From Strongylocentrotus purpuratus (Eukaryota > Echinodermata > Echinoidea > Camarodonta > Strongylocentrotidae), in the NCBI RefSeq assembly GCF_000002235.5, contig NW_022145605.1, positions 1,167,321-1,231,320 of the forward strand: DNA of 64,000 nucleotides, read 5' to 3'. Shown one piece after another: positions 37,103 through 49,300 of this stretch. Each line of letters opens with the position of its first letter. Position 1 is the first letter of the stretch. Under the pieces are notes generated by a model. It was not told the DNA's origin. It did no database searches and saw only the letters and a list, made by a program, of their open reading frames with translations. A program made the position numbers and the translations under genes.

Positions 37103-39106
37103 AGAATGTTAGTCTGGGTATAGAACGATAGAGAAAGGAAAGAAGAAAAGACCGCCAAGATTTCCGCCAGAAATTCGATCTGCTGTCTCACAAGGCAGGC
37201 GACACGCAACACAAAAACTACGCCAACTCAAATCTGACTAAGTCGCGTTGATTTCTGAGCGACTGGGTAACAAATTGCTACCGGGCAGACTTGGCCAAGG
37301 AGAAGGGGAAACAGAAGACCCGACACGACTATTGTCAAAGAATTTACCACAAAGAAGTCAAGAAAAAACGCCTTGCCCCCCTAAAATGCGACATTTTTTG
37401 TTTTCTTGGGTAGTAATATCACCAAAAAGGGAGAGAAGGGAATGTGATCACCCTTCTCTCTCTCCTTCCTTTCTTTCCGTAAGACTTCGTCTGATATGAT
37501 GTCGGGTAGAAGGCGTGCTGGTCTAAGACTGGCGTCAGAGTGACGTTGATTCTATTCTAGGTTAGGCGCCAGGGTGAGAGAATGAAAGAGGGTTGACTCG
37601 TTTGGTTATGTTCCATTCCTCTTAGCAACAAAAAATAAATAAACATTAAGGAATATGAGGAACGTGATGGAAGGGGGCGAGGGTGGAGGAGGGGAGTCAA
37701 GACCATCGGACTATACTTATTAATATTGAAATCATTGCGTGTCAGAAAAAGCTAGCTCGATTAATTTACAGGGCAAGACCACTACAGCTTGCTTTTATAA
37801 TTAAAATACCCCGCTAAAGTTGATGTAAAAGACAACTTTGATCGCGTCGTTATTGTTTATGTTCAATAAAATTCGTTGTAAAGTGGAGAGTTTTAAAAAT
37901 ATAGTATCGAAAGGAGAAAATTAATAGTTATGTTTTATTCAAAGCGATAATGACACCAACAACAAAACTTGTATAATACATCTTTACATGGCTAATATAT
38001 ATTATATAGATTGGGCTTGTATTTCAAAAACATGTGTTAATTTTAAATTTCATTTTAGTATGTATTGTGTAAACAAAGTATTTGTCTAACATTCATGAAG
38101 TCGCGATTCAGTTTGTTCCTTGCTTTATCCTTAATGATCTTCTCAGTATTCATTCGTTTTATCTATTAAAAAAAATAATCTTAAAAGCACTAGGAAGCAA
38201 TGAGTGTGTGATGACACTGTTTTACGAAAAGAATACCAAGAAATATTACAGATAAGAGTGCAGAAAAAGTTGTATTGAAGGAGATTATGATACATAGCTA
38301 AATAAGGACAGATTGAAAGAAATGGGTTCATAGTTTAATAAGTTACACTTCAGTACAAAGAAAAAATATATCAGTAAAAGAACAGGGTAGGGAGCATTCT
38401 TTATATTCTGAATAGAAGGATGGAATAAAATGATGTTCCCTTGCATTCTCCTTTAGAAGAACCTGTTGAAGAAAAGACTCTGGCTAAAACAAGTTTAGCT
38501 GGGCTAAAATGAAATAGGGTAATACAAATAAAAGAAAGGAAAGCCGAACTCATTATATTCTTCGAAACACACAAATACGTCATATAATCTACAAGGCTTC
38601 AGTCACTAGCTATTTGTCTCTATTCAGTACTGAACAAAGAAATATCCCAATGTGTTGAGGAAGTATGAGAGGAATACAAAGATAAGAAAGAAAAGGCAGA
38701 AAATTCTCATCAATTATTGATATCTTTGTCTCATGGACAAGGGGATTCTGAAGAGCAGTCCTCGAAAATGCAAAACCCCAATCTAATAGCAGTATCAAAA
38801 GCCTGCCTCCCTCACTCTCTATACAGAAGAATTGGAGAAGAAAAACAGAGAACAGAAACAGGAGAGAGTGGGAGAAACCACTTGAAGAGAAAGAATGAAA
38901 AAGAGAGATTTCCATTCACGCATTAAGAGGTTTGAAAACGAGAAAACAGTTCTCGAGTGAGTAGCTTGAGGCAGTGGATTAAAAACTATCATTTTACAGA
39001 CTAATCGCTGGTGATTCAATAGGAAAAGCCTTGTAACGTCATCATATCAGAGGAGAGGTTCTTCAAACTCACTGACATCCCCATCGACATCGAAACAAGA
39101 GATGGG
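36607..39106. other. Unique intergenic DNA
   Basis: No gene is recognised. The GA run at 37068-37099 is listed separately. A purine-rich patch runs over 37120-37160 and 38640-38930. Short frames have no known domain. Confidence 0.5.
37068..37099. repeat. (GA)n microsatellite
   Basis: An uninterrupted GA run of about 32 bp with imperfect GA to its left. Confidence 0.95.
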
Positions 39107-39352
39107 TAGAGGCGGATCAAGGGGTGGCAGGAATGGGGGGGGGGGGGCAATCGCAATCTTAATCCACCATTGCAGAGAAGCAGGGGGACGTCGCGAGTCG
39201 CGACATATAATCAGAGAAGAGTACAACATTTCACTCTAACATGGTTTCTTCGTCGGGGAGGAAGAGTAAACCCAACCGTCTGCCCCCTTTTGCCCATTTG
39301 TGAGTGGGTTACGATGAAAATATCTTACAGGGGGTGGGGGGGGGGGGGGGGG
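39107..39352. mobile_element. Poly-G hAT-like MITE fragment(s), tentative
   Basis: TAGAGGCGGATCAAGGGG followed by a 13-base G run (39135-39147) matches the familiar end of poly-G hAT-type MITEs. A second G block (five G, one T, then 17 G at 39336-39352) lies 190 bp on. I cannot find a matching inverted end, so whether both G blocks belong to one element is unclear. Confidence 0.3.
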
Positions 39353-39629
39353 CAAACCTGAAAGTGAAATTGAAACGCAATCTGACGTTAACGTATGCCG
39401 CGTTCCTCCTATACGATGTCCTCCCGTTTTCTCCATTTAAACCTGTGCGAGAAAAGTAATCTGCGTTTAGGTTACCGCTGTGTGCTGTACAGAATATATC
39501 ATCTAACACAAACATAGCGATCGCATGCTTATTGTATTATTACATGATTATGATGAGTATAACTTCTCCATTATTTGTTCTTCTAATAGCAGCTTCGTTT
39601 ACAAAGTTGAGCCTTTCTCGATGATATGA

Positions 39630-40135
39630 ACAATCAACAACTAAATTGATTTTAATAGAAGCAGAAATTGAGAGGAACAGGTCAGTGCAAGTTTGATCAA
39701 ATACGGATTAAATGTAAGAAAGCTTAGAAATGTTAAAGTTGCGGTCAATCCAACACAAGTTGACAACTCTGTGACGTATCTTGAGAGGTTTCCTCAATTT
39801 GATCTGTACTAAAAAAAATGAGAAATATATTTTTTCTCTAAAGAAAAAATTCAATCATACATGAACCCTTAATATAATTATTGCAGACATGTTTATATAC
39901 AACCTCTGCATGGAACACTTCTATATCGTCATTAATAACTAAAAAATGAAAGTTTATGAAATTGCTGTACAGAGTAAATTGAGAGGACCGCTCAAAATAC
40001 GTCACAGTGTTGCCGACTCATGTTTCACTAGTAGCACCTTAAAAACTCATAACTTTCATATTTTTACTCGGACTTTTCGCTAAAACATTCACTGATCCTT
40101 TCTTCTTTATTTTCTGTGCTTGTATTAAATTCAAC
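39630..40135. mobile_element. Foldback MITE family 1, copy 2
   Basis: It aligns with 36090-36590 throughout, sharing GAGAGGAACAGGTCA, CAACTCTGTGAC, ATTTCTGTACA/ATTGCTGTACA-type words and GATTCATGTTT/GACTCATGTTT. The left terminal repeat is degenerate and the right one ends at a TTAA (40136-40139) where MITE family 2 begins. Either family 2 inserted into its end or the two ends are fused. It is more diverged from a TTAAAGGG end than copy 1. Confidence 0.75.
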
Positions 40136-40528
40136 TTAAAGAGAAGGTTGAGTTCTGGGAAGAGGTGAAAAATAATTTGTGAGCATTACTCATTCTTATT
40201 ATGCAAGTGTGGAAGAACATCAGTTAAGACATGTTTCCTGAAAAGCATGACTCTTCAAATGCCTTCATATTCTAAATATGCATGTAACATCGTAAAAATC
40301 GGGGGCCGGCTTTTTACGCCAGGTGTTCGTGTAGTCCCTTATACATCTTTCTGTGCAAGTGTTTGTAACTTTACCAAGACTTGGCCAAATTTCTTATCAT
40401 TTTGATGATTCCAGAACCTTGCAATACACACAAATTCATATATGCTAGATGATCAACCTGTCCTGGTCGGTTCCACATCGTTTCTTTCACAATACAATCG
40501 CATGACCAGAACTCAACTTCATCTTTAA
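40136..40528. mobile_element. MITE family 2, copy B, with intact-looking ends
   Basis: TTAA at 40136-40139 and TTAA at 40525-40528 bracket the element. Read inward, the left end is TTAAAGAGAAGG-TTGAGTTCTGG and the right end, reversed, TTAAAGATGAAG-TTGAGTTCTGG. These are terminal inverted repeats of about 23 bp with few mismatches. The TTAA may be a target-site duplication (known for piggyBac) or part of the terminal repeat itself. No open frame of note. It aligns with 26841-27220. Confidence 0.8.
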
Positions 40529-41675
40529 TATCAGGATGGACTTCTCCTTCATAGTTATGACAAGAAAAGCTTCAATGTTTGTTATTTTCTTTTTTAATCC
40601 AAATAAATAAACGAAATTGACAGCAGGCCTATGGCAAAAAAGAGTATATTTGTATTTGAGTATAAAAGGGGTATATTTATCATGTTGATGGGAACTGTAC
40701 GTGCATTGAGCATCCTCCGGACTCGTATTCTTTATAACAGCTACGGTTAGACAAAGTAGAAAAATTGTGGGAAAACTGTGATTTGTCCGCGTAAGGGATT
40801 ATTTCAACTTATGGTAAGCCGATTTGGGAAGAGACCGCTTATTTTGCCGACAGCGTTTATGATACGAGTATGAAACGCGTTTGGACTTACGTAATCACAC
40901 ATCTACAGTTTTCCATTTACTTTTAATTGTATATGAGATAGTAGACATAAATGAGTGATAACAAATGTGTGAATTATGTGAAAATCGCATATTATGTTTT
41001 AAAAGAATTGTAGTTTCAAAAAATGATATTAATCACTGACAAACTGACTAATTTTTTCCGAAAAAATCAAGTAGTACACCATACAGCGGAGTAAGGAATC
41101 AATATGGAGTAGAACAAGTTCTTAAAATATATTGTGTTCATATCAAAATAAATGATTTTGAGGATGATGATTACACTACTACTAATGATAATCATAATTA
41201 TAAGTATAACTATACTGCTGTTTATGGTTCAACCAATGAAAAAATAATTTCTGTTATATGAAAGAATGAATCAATAAATTCAGATATTCAAATAGAAGTG
41301 AAGTGGAGTTGAATTTTGATAATAAAGATAGCACAAGAAATATTTGGGCTTAAGGACCCTCACTTTGTCTCTCTGATCTATATTTCTCACTCCTCTGCTT
41401 CAAAAGGCACAACAAAATCAGACGACTGTAGGGTGCGAACATCGAGGCGAAGTGTTCCCCTTCTTCCATCATCTTTCTTCATTTTTCTTACGGTTGTCAT
41501 GGCAATGATAGCACCAATCCACCTGAGACCATCGTGTCGTCTGCTAACAACCTACATCTGTTGACTAAAACAAAAAAGATACCCAATCCTCACCAAATTT
41601 ACCCCGGCTTCAGTCGCCCGTTCATCTTCCCTGATAACATGTAGGATGACGAGAGTGAGAGAAAAAGTGAAATAG
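40529..41675. other. Unique AT-rich intergenic DNA
   Basis: No gene is recognised. The 82-residue frame at 41316-41564 lacks known motifs. Confidence 0.5.
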
Positions 41676-41720
41676 AAGAGAGAGAGAGAGAGAGAGAAGG
41701 AGAGAGAGAGGGAGAGAGAG
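41676..41720. repeat. (GA)n microsatellite
   Basis: GA repeat with two short interruptions (GAAGGA and AGGGAG). Confidence 0.95.
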
Positions 41721-41829
41721 TTACAAAGTCATTCATGATGATAGTGGTTAAACTACAGAAGCCATGCTGCCTAGCCGCTACGCTAGCTAGCTGCGACACT
41801 CGATTTGTGTACATCTTGCTTGTATAGCC

Positions 41830-41990
41830 TCCTCAAGGCATGAACGCATTCATTTTTTAAGCCGACTCACTAATGGTCGCTAATTACCACCATTAAGTGC
41901 ACACAGCCAGCGCGCCCCTATGCAAATTCCCCGGAGCTGTTATACAGAGGTGATAAAATCTTGACATTTATCCCGCGTAGAAGAGAAAGA
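41830..41990. promoter_or_regulatory. Candidate cis-regulatory block
   Basis: A complex, non-repetitive block with clustered homeodomain-type words (CTAATTACC, CCATTAAG) and a perfect POU octamer ATGCAAAT at 41920-41927, followed by GATAAAAT. It has higher GC than its flanks. The call rests on motif density and complexity alone; no alignment to another species was possible. Confidence 0.2.
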
Positions 41991-42707
41991 GGGGGAAACA
42001 GTATGGTCATGTTTCCTCCATCCGTGTATTCCCTATATTTTTAGCATCCCTTTTATCTTTAAAAAAGGAATGAAATATAGAACGAAAGAAAGAAAGAAGA
42101 AAATGGCGCCATTTCTATTTAATTGCTGGAACTATGTCTTTTATTTGAAGTTGACATTTTTGTAGTCAATTTTTTTTTAATCCTCTCTGTTTATTTCCCT
42201 TTCTGGACCTATATGAAAAACAACATTCGTGTTGATCACGGTATTTCATCCCAAAAGACAAAATAATGGTAAATATGCTGTTTTTTAAGAAAGAAAAATA
42301 AATCAAAGGAAATAAAAGCATGTAAAGTCTCTCTTAATTACAATATTTTCATTCTTCATCCTCTACAATTTAGTTTGTTTAGAAAGAGAGCTAATTACAA
42401 CTTTCTAATTATCAACTGTCATCTGCTTTCAATATTAACCCAGGTATTGTGAAATCGCGGGGACAATTTCCTGATTTCTGTTTAAGAATATGAACATTTT
42501 CTATTGACCACATTCGAGAACAAGGTCTACTACCTTAATCCTCTCTCTTTATTTCTCTATTAAAATCCATGAAATTCTCACTCTCGCTTTTCTTGAAGCA
42601 TCTTCAATCTTTAGCACTTTTCTCGTCTTTGCTTGCTCAAAGCCCCTGATTTAAATCGAGCAATTCTACAGTTACCATTCTACTTTAATACCACGAAGGC
42701 TCCACAT

Positions 42708-42708
<1 letters not shown>
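41991..42708. other. Unique AT-rich intergenic DNA
   Basis: Nothing recognisable. A short GAAA run lies near 42083-42096. Confidence 0.5.
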
Positions 42709-42745
<37 letters not shown>

Positions 42746-42801
42746 CTCTCTCTCTTTCTCTTTCTTTCTTTCTTTCTTTCTCTCTCTCTCTCCCTCTCTC
42801 T

Positions 42802-42844
<43 letters not shown>
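42709..42844. repeat. (CT)n microsatellite with CTTT and CG interruptions
   Basis: CT repeat, a CTTT section (about 42739-42780), CT with CGCTCGCT, and a clean CT run to 42844. Confidence 0.95.
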
Positions 42845-42847
<3 letters not shown>

Positions 42848-43057
42848 TCTATCCCCTTAATATATTTTTTATTATTTCATGTTCCACCTTCTCTCTAAAA
42901 TATGTTTTAATATTTCACCATTTCCCGACCCGATTTTCTCTCTAATAATACTTCGTCGTCTATATTCCCTTTCACACACTTATTCTCTTTTAATCTCTGT
43001 ATTTTTGTGTTTGTGTACTTAACATGTTTACTCATCTTCATTTCCCTCGTTTTTGTT

Positions 43058-43142
43058 TCTTTCTGTCTCTCTGTCTCTCTGTCTCTCTCTGTCTCTGTCT
43101 CCCTCTGTCTCTGTCTCTGTCTGTCTCTCTCTCTCTCTCTCT
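43058..43142. repeat. (GTCTCT)n/(CT)n repeat
   Basis: Imperfect GTCTCT units followed by CT. The open frames on both strands are low complexity. Confidence 0.95.
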
Positions 43143-43935
43143 CCAACCCCTACTCAATTATCTATACATTTACATTTAGAGAATATTCAAATTCATCTGT
43201 CCAAAGGTCGTATACATTGGTGTCAACGCGATCCCGCCTGCGAATTTGTGTGGCAAGGTGTCAAAATCATTTCAACTAAAAACCCTAAAAAAGAATAACT
43301 AAGACTGAGTATCTAGCGGTCCTCTTCAGGCAGCCAAGGGGTGTCATTCTTTACCCCTTAATCTCTTGTAAATCCCGATTCAAACTGACTGGACATTTTA
43401 ACAAAGCATCTACTCGGTCAGATGGCTACTATGAACACCACGGGATTTCCTCCATCTGTTGCAGAACTGTCCTTTGTGTTAACATGTTTATGTTTTTAAC
43501 AGCTTCACACGCGACAAACAGAAAGGAAAATGTATTACATAATGCAGTGTAACAAAAAAGGGCGTTGTCACCAATTACTGACCAACCAGTCTTTGCTGAA
43601 AAAAAAAGCTTCCATTTGCATGAAAACAGGTTCATGAGGATTAACATAAAATGCAATCCAATGTAATAACATTTATTTTCCAAATTCTATCATCTATCTT
43701 ATGAAACAATGCCGTGAATAAAAAAAAAATCATGTGCTTAATTTTGACGTGTACACCTATATGACACATTATGATACAAATGAGTTGAGCCCACCTACTA
43801 TGACATTATGAGATGAAATAATAACAAAAGGTGGGACGAGAAAATAAATTCCACGTTCACAATTAGTTGTGTAACAATATTGAAATCGAATACTTCATTC
43901 ACATAATTTATGATAGAATTGTCAGTTAACCGGTA
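43143..43935. other. Unique AT-rich intergenic DNA
   Basis: No gene or repeat is recognised. Confidence 0.5.
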
Positions 43936-44066
43936 ATTGCTAGATTGCATGCAGTAGTAGGTTAACATCTTGTGTAGATCGGAATGTGAGAAATGTCGGA
44001 GAAAATGCCGTATTACGCAATATCTTCGTTATTTTCTATTAGTATATTTTCAGAAGCATTTATGTA
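43936..44066. repeat. Dispersed ~130-bp repeat, copy 1
   Basis: It aligns closely with 51943-52077 from ATTGCTAGAT to AGAAGCATTTAT. Shared stretches include GGTTAACATCTTGTGTAGAT, GTATTACGCAATATCTTCGT and TATTTTCTATT. I count about nine substitutions, one single-base gap and a six-base gap, so the two copies separated fairly recently. No terminal inverted repeat is visible. The inner words AGAAAAT and ATTTTCT are inverted. Class is unknown. Confidence 0.85.
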
Positions 44067-45458
44067 GTGTTCATTTCACACACATGAAGTGTAGCTTTAG
44101 AGGTTTATTTTATTTTAAAACTGAGATACATGATAATCGATTATTAAAGTACACAATTGTAATATATATATTTTTGTACATCATCTAAAAGGCTAATGCA
44201 TCACTTGAACCTTCAATGTGAAATGATGATTATTAATCAAATTATATTGCAAATAATGGTTCAAAGAGCCACCTAATCACAAACAAAGGAAATCGGAAGA
44301 ATGATGGTCAGTGTTTTGGCGCCAATATTAAGACTACTATACCCATACGAGCTGGAATAAAATTGGACACAATTGGACATATAAGGAGACGTACGGTCAT
44401 CAACCAGACCCTTGCAGGAAAATGCAAGAGATTGGAGACCATATTTCCAGAATATAAAGTTTTTAAAATTTCTTCACTTTCAGTTTTTGTACCTATGACA
44501 AGGAAAGATGTAAAAGTCTTGTATCATTTGAGATATCTTTAGGATGATGTGAAAATAAGAAAGTGGACATTTTCGCAGAAATCATCTAAATATTCTTGGA
44601 ATTTCTAACATGAATTCTGACAAACAAACAGCTTCCTTTCAAACAAACCCGTCTCCATCTCACACTGAGGTTAGACATAGTGGGTAAGAATAACCTTGCA
44701 AACCTCTCAATGCCTGGATGCAAATGAGACAAGTTACACGATATGATTGTCGTCTCGGAGCCAGCACACCGCCAGGCCTCTTTTACCCCGATCATCCCCG
44801 CATCATAGTGTCAGCTTGCACCCCAAGCGAAGGAGTCGGGATTGGAACAGTGCCCACGATTAGCAAGTAGATTGGGTACGATCGAGAGAGACTTAACGTT
44901 CAAACTCTCTCCTATCTCTTTCCTAGTGCTTGATTCGGCTCGCCTCAGCTCAGATAAATTCCATATTTGCATCACGGGGGCTTAACATTCGTCTCTCCCT
45001 CTCATCATATCCCTTACTACCCTCCTCCTCATCTCAGTCTCTACCCATCTCCTCCGCCATCTCTCTCCCCCGTTCTTGCTTGCTTGCTAACTGCCTAAGG
45101 AGCATGATTCCCCATCTCATCCCTCTTCTCCTGATTTCACCATCTCTCTGGGTGTAAGACGCGTGATGTTGATACCAGTATCTTTGGTGAGGACGTGCAT
45201 CACCGTGGAAACGAGGAGAAAAGAAGGACGAAGAAAATGTGAGCAAATTGTATGCGGAAGTAGAGAAAGCATAAAGAAACGATTAATAGAAAAGCAGTAT
45301 CATAAATAGTAAAACGAAGACACATTATTTGGTGAAATATGAATACGAGAGGTTGCTAACCGAGTCTTAAGAGATTTTCAAATGTTGCTAGAAAAGTAGA
45401 TTAGAAGTTGTTTTAACCTGAACAGGAAGATGGGGAGGGAAAGAGAGAAAGAAAGGTG

Positions 45459-45462
<4 letters not shown>
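44067..45462. other. Unique DNA, pyrimidine-rich in part
   Basis: No gene is recognised. 44890-45150 is moderately GC-rich with many CTC words. Open frames are short and without known motifs. Confidence 0.5.

Positions 45463-45495
<33 letters not shown>
45463..45495. repeat. (GA)n microsatellite
   Basis: An uninterrupted GA run followed by G-rich sequence; purine-rich flanks extend on both sides. Confidence 0.95.
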
Positions 45496-45501
<6 letters not shown>

Positions 45502-46049
45502 AGGGATATATCAGGAGGGGGAAGGGGAGAGGAGTGAAAGGAAGATATCAAACGATAAAAAAGAGAAAATCGACTGTATTACGTTGTTATATTGTTTATT
45601 GAATCTTTGGCGAGCCTTCTGATAAAATGCAACAAACTCATTATAATATTGAAGGAACCAAAAGTTGGAAAATTGTTGTAAATCGATAGACATTCAGAAG
45701 AACATGGTAGAAGATAGAAAGAGAGGTAGCGCAGATGAGATTTAAAGAGAGAAAATAGAAGAGATGGAATGAGAATACAAGCTACTGTCGAAGCTAGTAA
45801 GAAACAGGGAATGAGAGAGTAAATTACAGAGCTAGGGACAGTGTCAGAGAATGAGAGGAACAAATAGATAGTATGAGGTAGAGATGAAGAGGAGGAAAGA
45901 GAGAGATAAAGAGAGAGAGAGAGGGGTTGGGAGGTAGACTCTGTGGAGACAAGGATACACTATCAAGAGGTGTGAATAATGTATGAGATGATAGCAGGCA
46001 AACCGAGTCAGTGCCTGTAAACGTGTACGTATCATGCGCCCCCAACCCA
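45496..46049. other. Purine-rich intergenic DNA
   Basis: Mostly A/G with scattered GAGA words, including a short GA run near 45908-45922. No gene is seen. Confidence 0.5.
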
Positions 46050-46230
46050 CTAGGGAGATACTAGGAGGTGTCTTGCTACTGCGCCTCCGATCCTCTCAAT
46101 CCGCCGTGCGTGCCTGCGCACCCTTTGATGGCCGGTCCGATGCTTTCCACGCCAAGGCTTCGGGGGCGCCAACTGGCAGATGTGTTGCTAAATTACCTGC
46201 AGGGTGACAAACGAGAAACGTGCCACACGC
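46050..46230. promoter_or_regulatory. GC-rich complex block, possibly regulatory
   Basis: This block is markedly GC-rich with several CpG (for example CCGCCGTGCGTGCCTGCGCA) and no repeat structure, between purine-rich DNA on the left and T/C-rich DNA on the right. A 121-residue plus frame crosses it but becomes T/C-biased and shows no domain. It could be a CpG-rich regulatory element; evidence is compositional only. Confidence 0.15.
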
Positions 46231-46734
46231 AACTCGCCTGGCCCACTATTAACTCTCTCATTTTTTACCTTTCTGGCTTACTGCCTCCTTCTTCTTCCAT
46301 TTATCATTTTCTTTCGTGGGTGTTTTCATCTTTCGCACTCACCGTGACTATCTCCAATCCCGTCTCTCCTATAGTTCTTTTAAGAGAGCCCAATTCTTTA
46401 CCATTCACTTTGAAAACACACATTTTCTCATAGGCTCCCATTTTAGGACACTTCTTAGTTTTTATCTCCTCGTTTTGTCTAAATCCTCGGCTTTCCTTTA
46501 ATACCCTTCTCCATTTCCTAGCTTTCTTTTTTCTTCCGTTAATAATTTCTATTTTAAAAAAAAGCAAAAATATACAAAAACATTATTTCTTACCCTTTCC
46601 TATTCTTCCCTATAATCTCCCGTTTTCTTCCTCCATCTCACTCTTTCGCTTTCTCCATCCCTTTTCTCAACTTACACATACTAAAAGTGACAAACAAACG
46701 AGTAATCACTTTAGTTTCTCTCTCTTTCTTTCTA

Positions 46735-46765
<31 letters not shown>

Positions 46766-48540
46766 TTCTATCTTATTTGCTACTCACATCATGTTCCATT
46801 CCAGACACCTTCAAGATGTAACCACAATGTTATTACCATTATGATCACCCTACCCCATTCTTTATACTGTCTTCATCACCCTCTCCCTACCTTCTCCCTA
46901 CCCCCCTCCTCTCCTCCCTGTAACACACAACCACTGTGACTGGTGTGAAACTCTCTTTCTTACCCCCTTAATGCTCCTTTCTATCACTCCAAGGGTGACG
47001 ATTTAATTTATCTGGTATTCTAAGAAGAAATGACACAAAATATGACAAGATAATTTATCTTAGCCCAGGCTCAATCTATTATTCATTGTATCACATGCTC
47101 TAGGTGTTTACCCTGTGTTGTAATATAGAACATTAATTATTCATTGTCCAGCAAAATACCAGAGACATACAGATCTTTGGACAGAAAACAGACTTTTGTT
47201 CTCCCCACATGTAATCATATTAATGACGATGGGTTCCATACACCACTGTAGGCATTCACCCTCCTCCTGACACTCTTTCACTCTAACTGTTATGCAAGCT
47301 TGCACATTATTATCAAACAACTCACTTGTTTGCTATTGACTATCATGTAAATTGAATGTAGAAAACATTTGTTTCATTAAAACATGAATGAATTTATTCT
47401 TTTCATTCTGAACCTTCTGTTTATGAAATTGTATTTATTTAATGAACCTCGCAAAAATCCATCAATATCTCATTTTGATAAATGAAAAAGATAACAAAAT
47501 TATGTTGAATTATATTCTGTTACAAGAATGATAATCTATAAACTCGCATTCGTTTTTATATTTAGGTAAATCTAAATATTAAAAACACATGAATATCAAT
47601 TAAAAAAAACTAACCAAACATCTAAATACTTCATATACATGTATAATTCTTGGGTAGTTTCATGCTTTATCACAAGAATTGACAATACTCAATGTACATG
47701 GTAATAATTTATTTACCAACTTTATTTACCAACAGGACTAACCAAAACAGAAGTTATATATCAGTATCATGTAAATGAGGCACCCCAAGATTAAAGGAGT
47801 ACAATTTTAATTCCTAATTTTAACATTACAAAGCAACGAAAAAGGACCATTGCCTTACAACATAATACATTGCATTACTCTCCCCGATTCACTTTAAGAT
47901 ATTGACATTTTTTCCAACCCATTTATTTATTTCACGTGAATGCACTGAACGCTGTGTTTGCCACAGCTAAAGCCGAGGTAATAATGTCCAAAGTCCTTTG
48001 GCAGAGCATAGAGATATGAGACAATAATATATCATTATGTTATATGTGCTTTACAAGTAGGCCTATGGAATATCATTATTCAACAAAGATTCACCTACAA
48101 ACCACTTTCCATATTATTTAATTTCACTTAACATCGGCTACTTGAAATGCAGCATAGTTTATACTTTACTATTGAATGTTCCTTCTGGCTTGTTACTTTA
48201 ATATATTTCATACGATGCTTTAGGCTTTATCTTTTCGGTAGACTGGTGGTTCATCACAAATAAAGGAAGTGAAAAAAAAAACTGAAAATCTACAAGATAT
48301 GCTCTAGAGAGACTACAAAAATTGTTTTGGCTTTGTGAGATGGTGACGAGGTAGGTACCGCATCTCTGAATGTTGAGGGGAAAGGGTGAGGATTAGGAGT
48401 AAAAGCAAGCAGTAAAGAAAAGTCAATGTTGACTGAAGCAGAGAAGGGTAATAACAAGCACTTAATAGCATTGGGAAGAGAGAATCATGGTAAAGTGTGT
48501 TTAGCCAAGCAAACAGGAGTGGAGAGTGGGTCTGTAGATG
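46231..48540. other. AT-rich DNA with pyrimidine patches
   Basis: T/C-rich to about 46930, including a CT microsatellite at about 46716-46771. Then ordinary AT-rich sequence. No gene is recognised. Confidence 0.5.
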
Positions 48541-49300
48541 GTCCATGACAGGCTGTACTCTCCCTGGAGATCAGCTATCAGTAGCCTATGCAGCCTCTTC
48601 CCGAACCTACTCTCTCCATTAACCTTAAACGTTGTCGTTTGCTGAAAAACAACCCCCCTTGCATGCCCCTTGGCTTCCGATCCGGCTACCCCATCCGTCC
48701 GGTCTTACTTCTAAGGCGCTGTCTCGTTTGGCGCTCCTCGCTCTCTAGCTAGCTACCTAGCCAGCCAGCCAGTCACACATCCCCGAGATCCAACTCCTCA
48801 ACGCGTGAGTAATGCCCCACAATCCCTTCCAAATTGGGATTTCAATAATTAATGCACTCTGCGTCAGTCAAACTGTGTAGTCAGGATTGCCTTCCACCCG
48901 ATCCCTTCAATCTTGCCTCCTCTTTCTCCCTCTCTCCCTCTCATCCCTCTCTCGCCATCAACCATCCCACTTCTCTACCACTCCATCCTCCCTTGAGAGC
49001 TTGCGCAACATAAATGGCCGAGCAGCCTAATCCACTGCGATGTTTATTCTAGTCTTCCGTTTTGCTCTCCTTTTTCTCTCCTCCCTTTCCCCCTCCCGAT
49101 CAAATGCCGGTTAGGGCACGAGCTAGCTCTCTCTCTATACCCCAAGCAAACTCGGAGCAGATTACACAGCCATCCCTTTGTCGGCCTTAAATGGCTACAT
49201 TGAATGCACACCACCGCTCACATGCAAATTGTCATAAGTACCAATTCCCTGTAGAGACCAGGCATCTATCCCCACACAGAAGCGGGGACGATTAGAGGCT
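48541..49300. promoter_or_regulatory. Candidate cis-regulatory island
   Basis: About 750 bp of complex, higher-GC, non-repetitive sequence, with homeodomain-type ATTAAT/TAATTAAT words at 48846-48856 and a POU octamer ATGCAAAT at 49222-49229 followed by GTCATAA. A short AGCT/CAGC repetition (48748-48772) and a CT patch (48916-48955) interrupt it. It resembles the conserved non-coding blocks found around developmental genes, but this is inference from composition and motifs. Confidence 0.2.
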
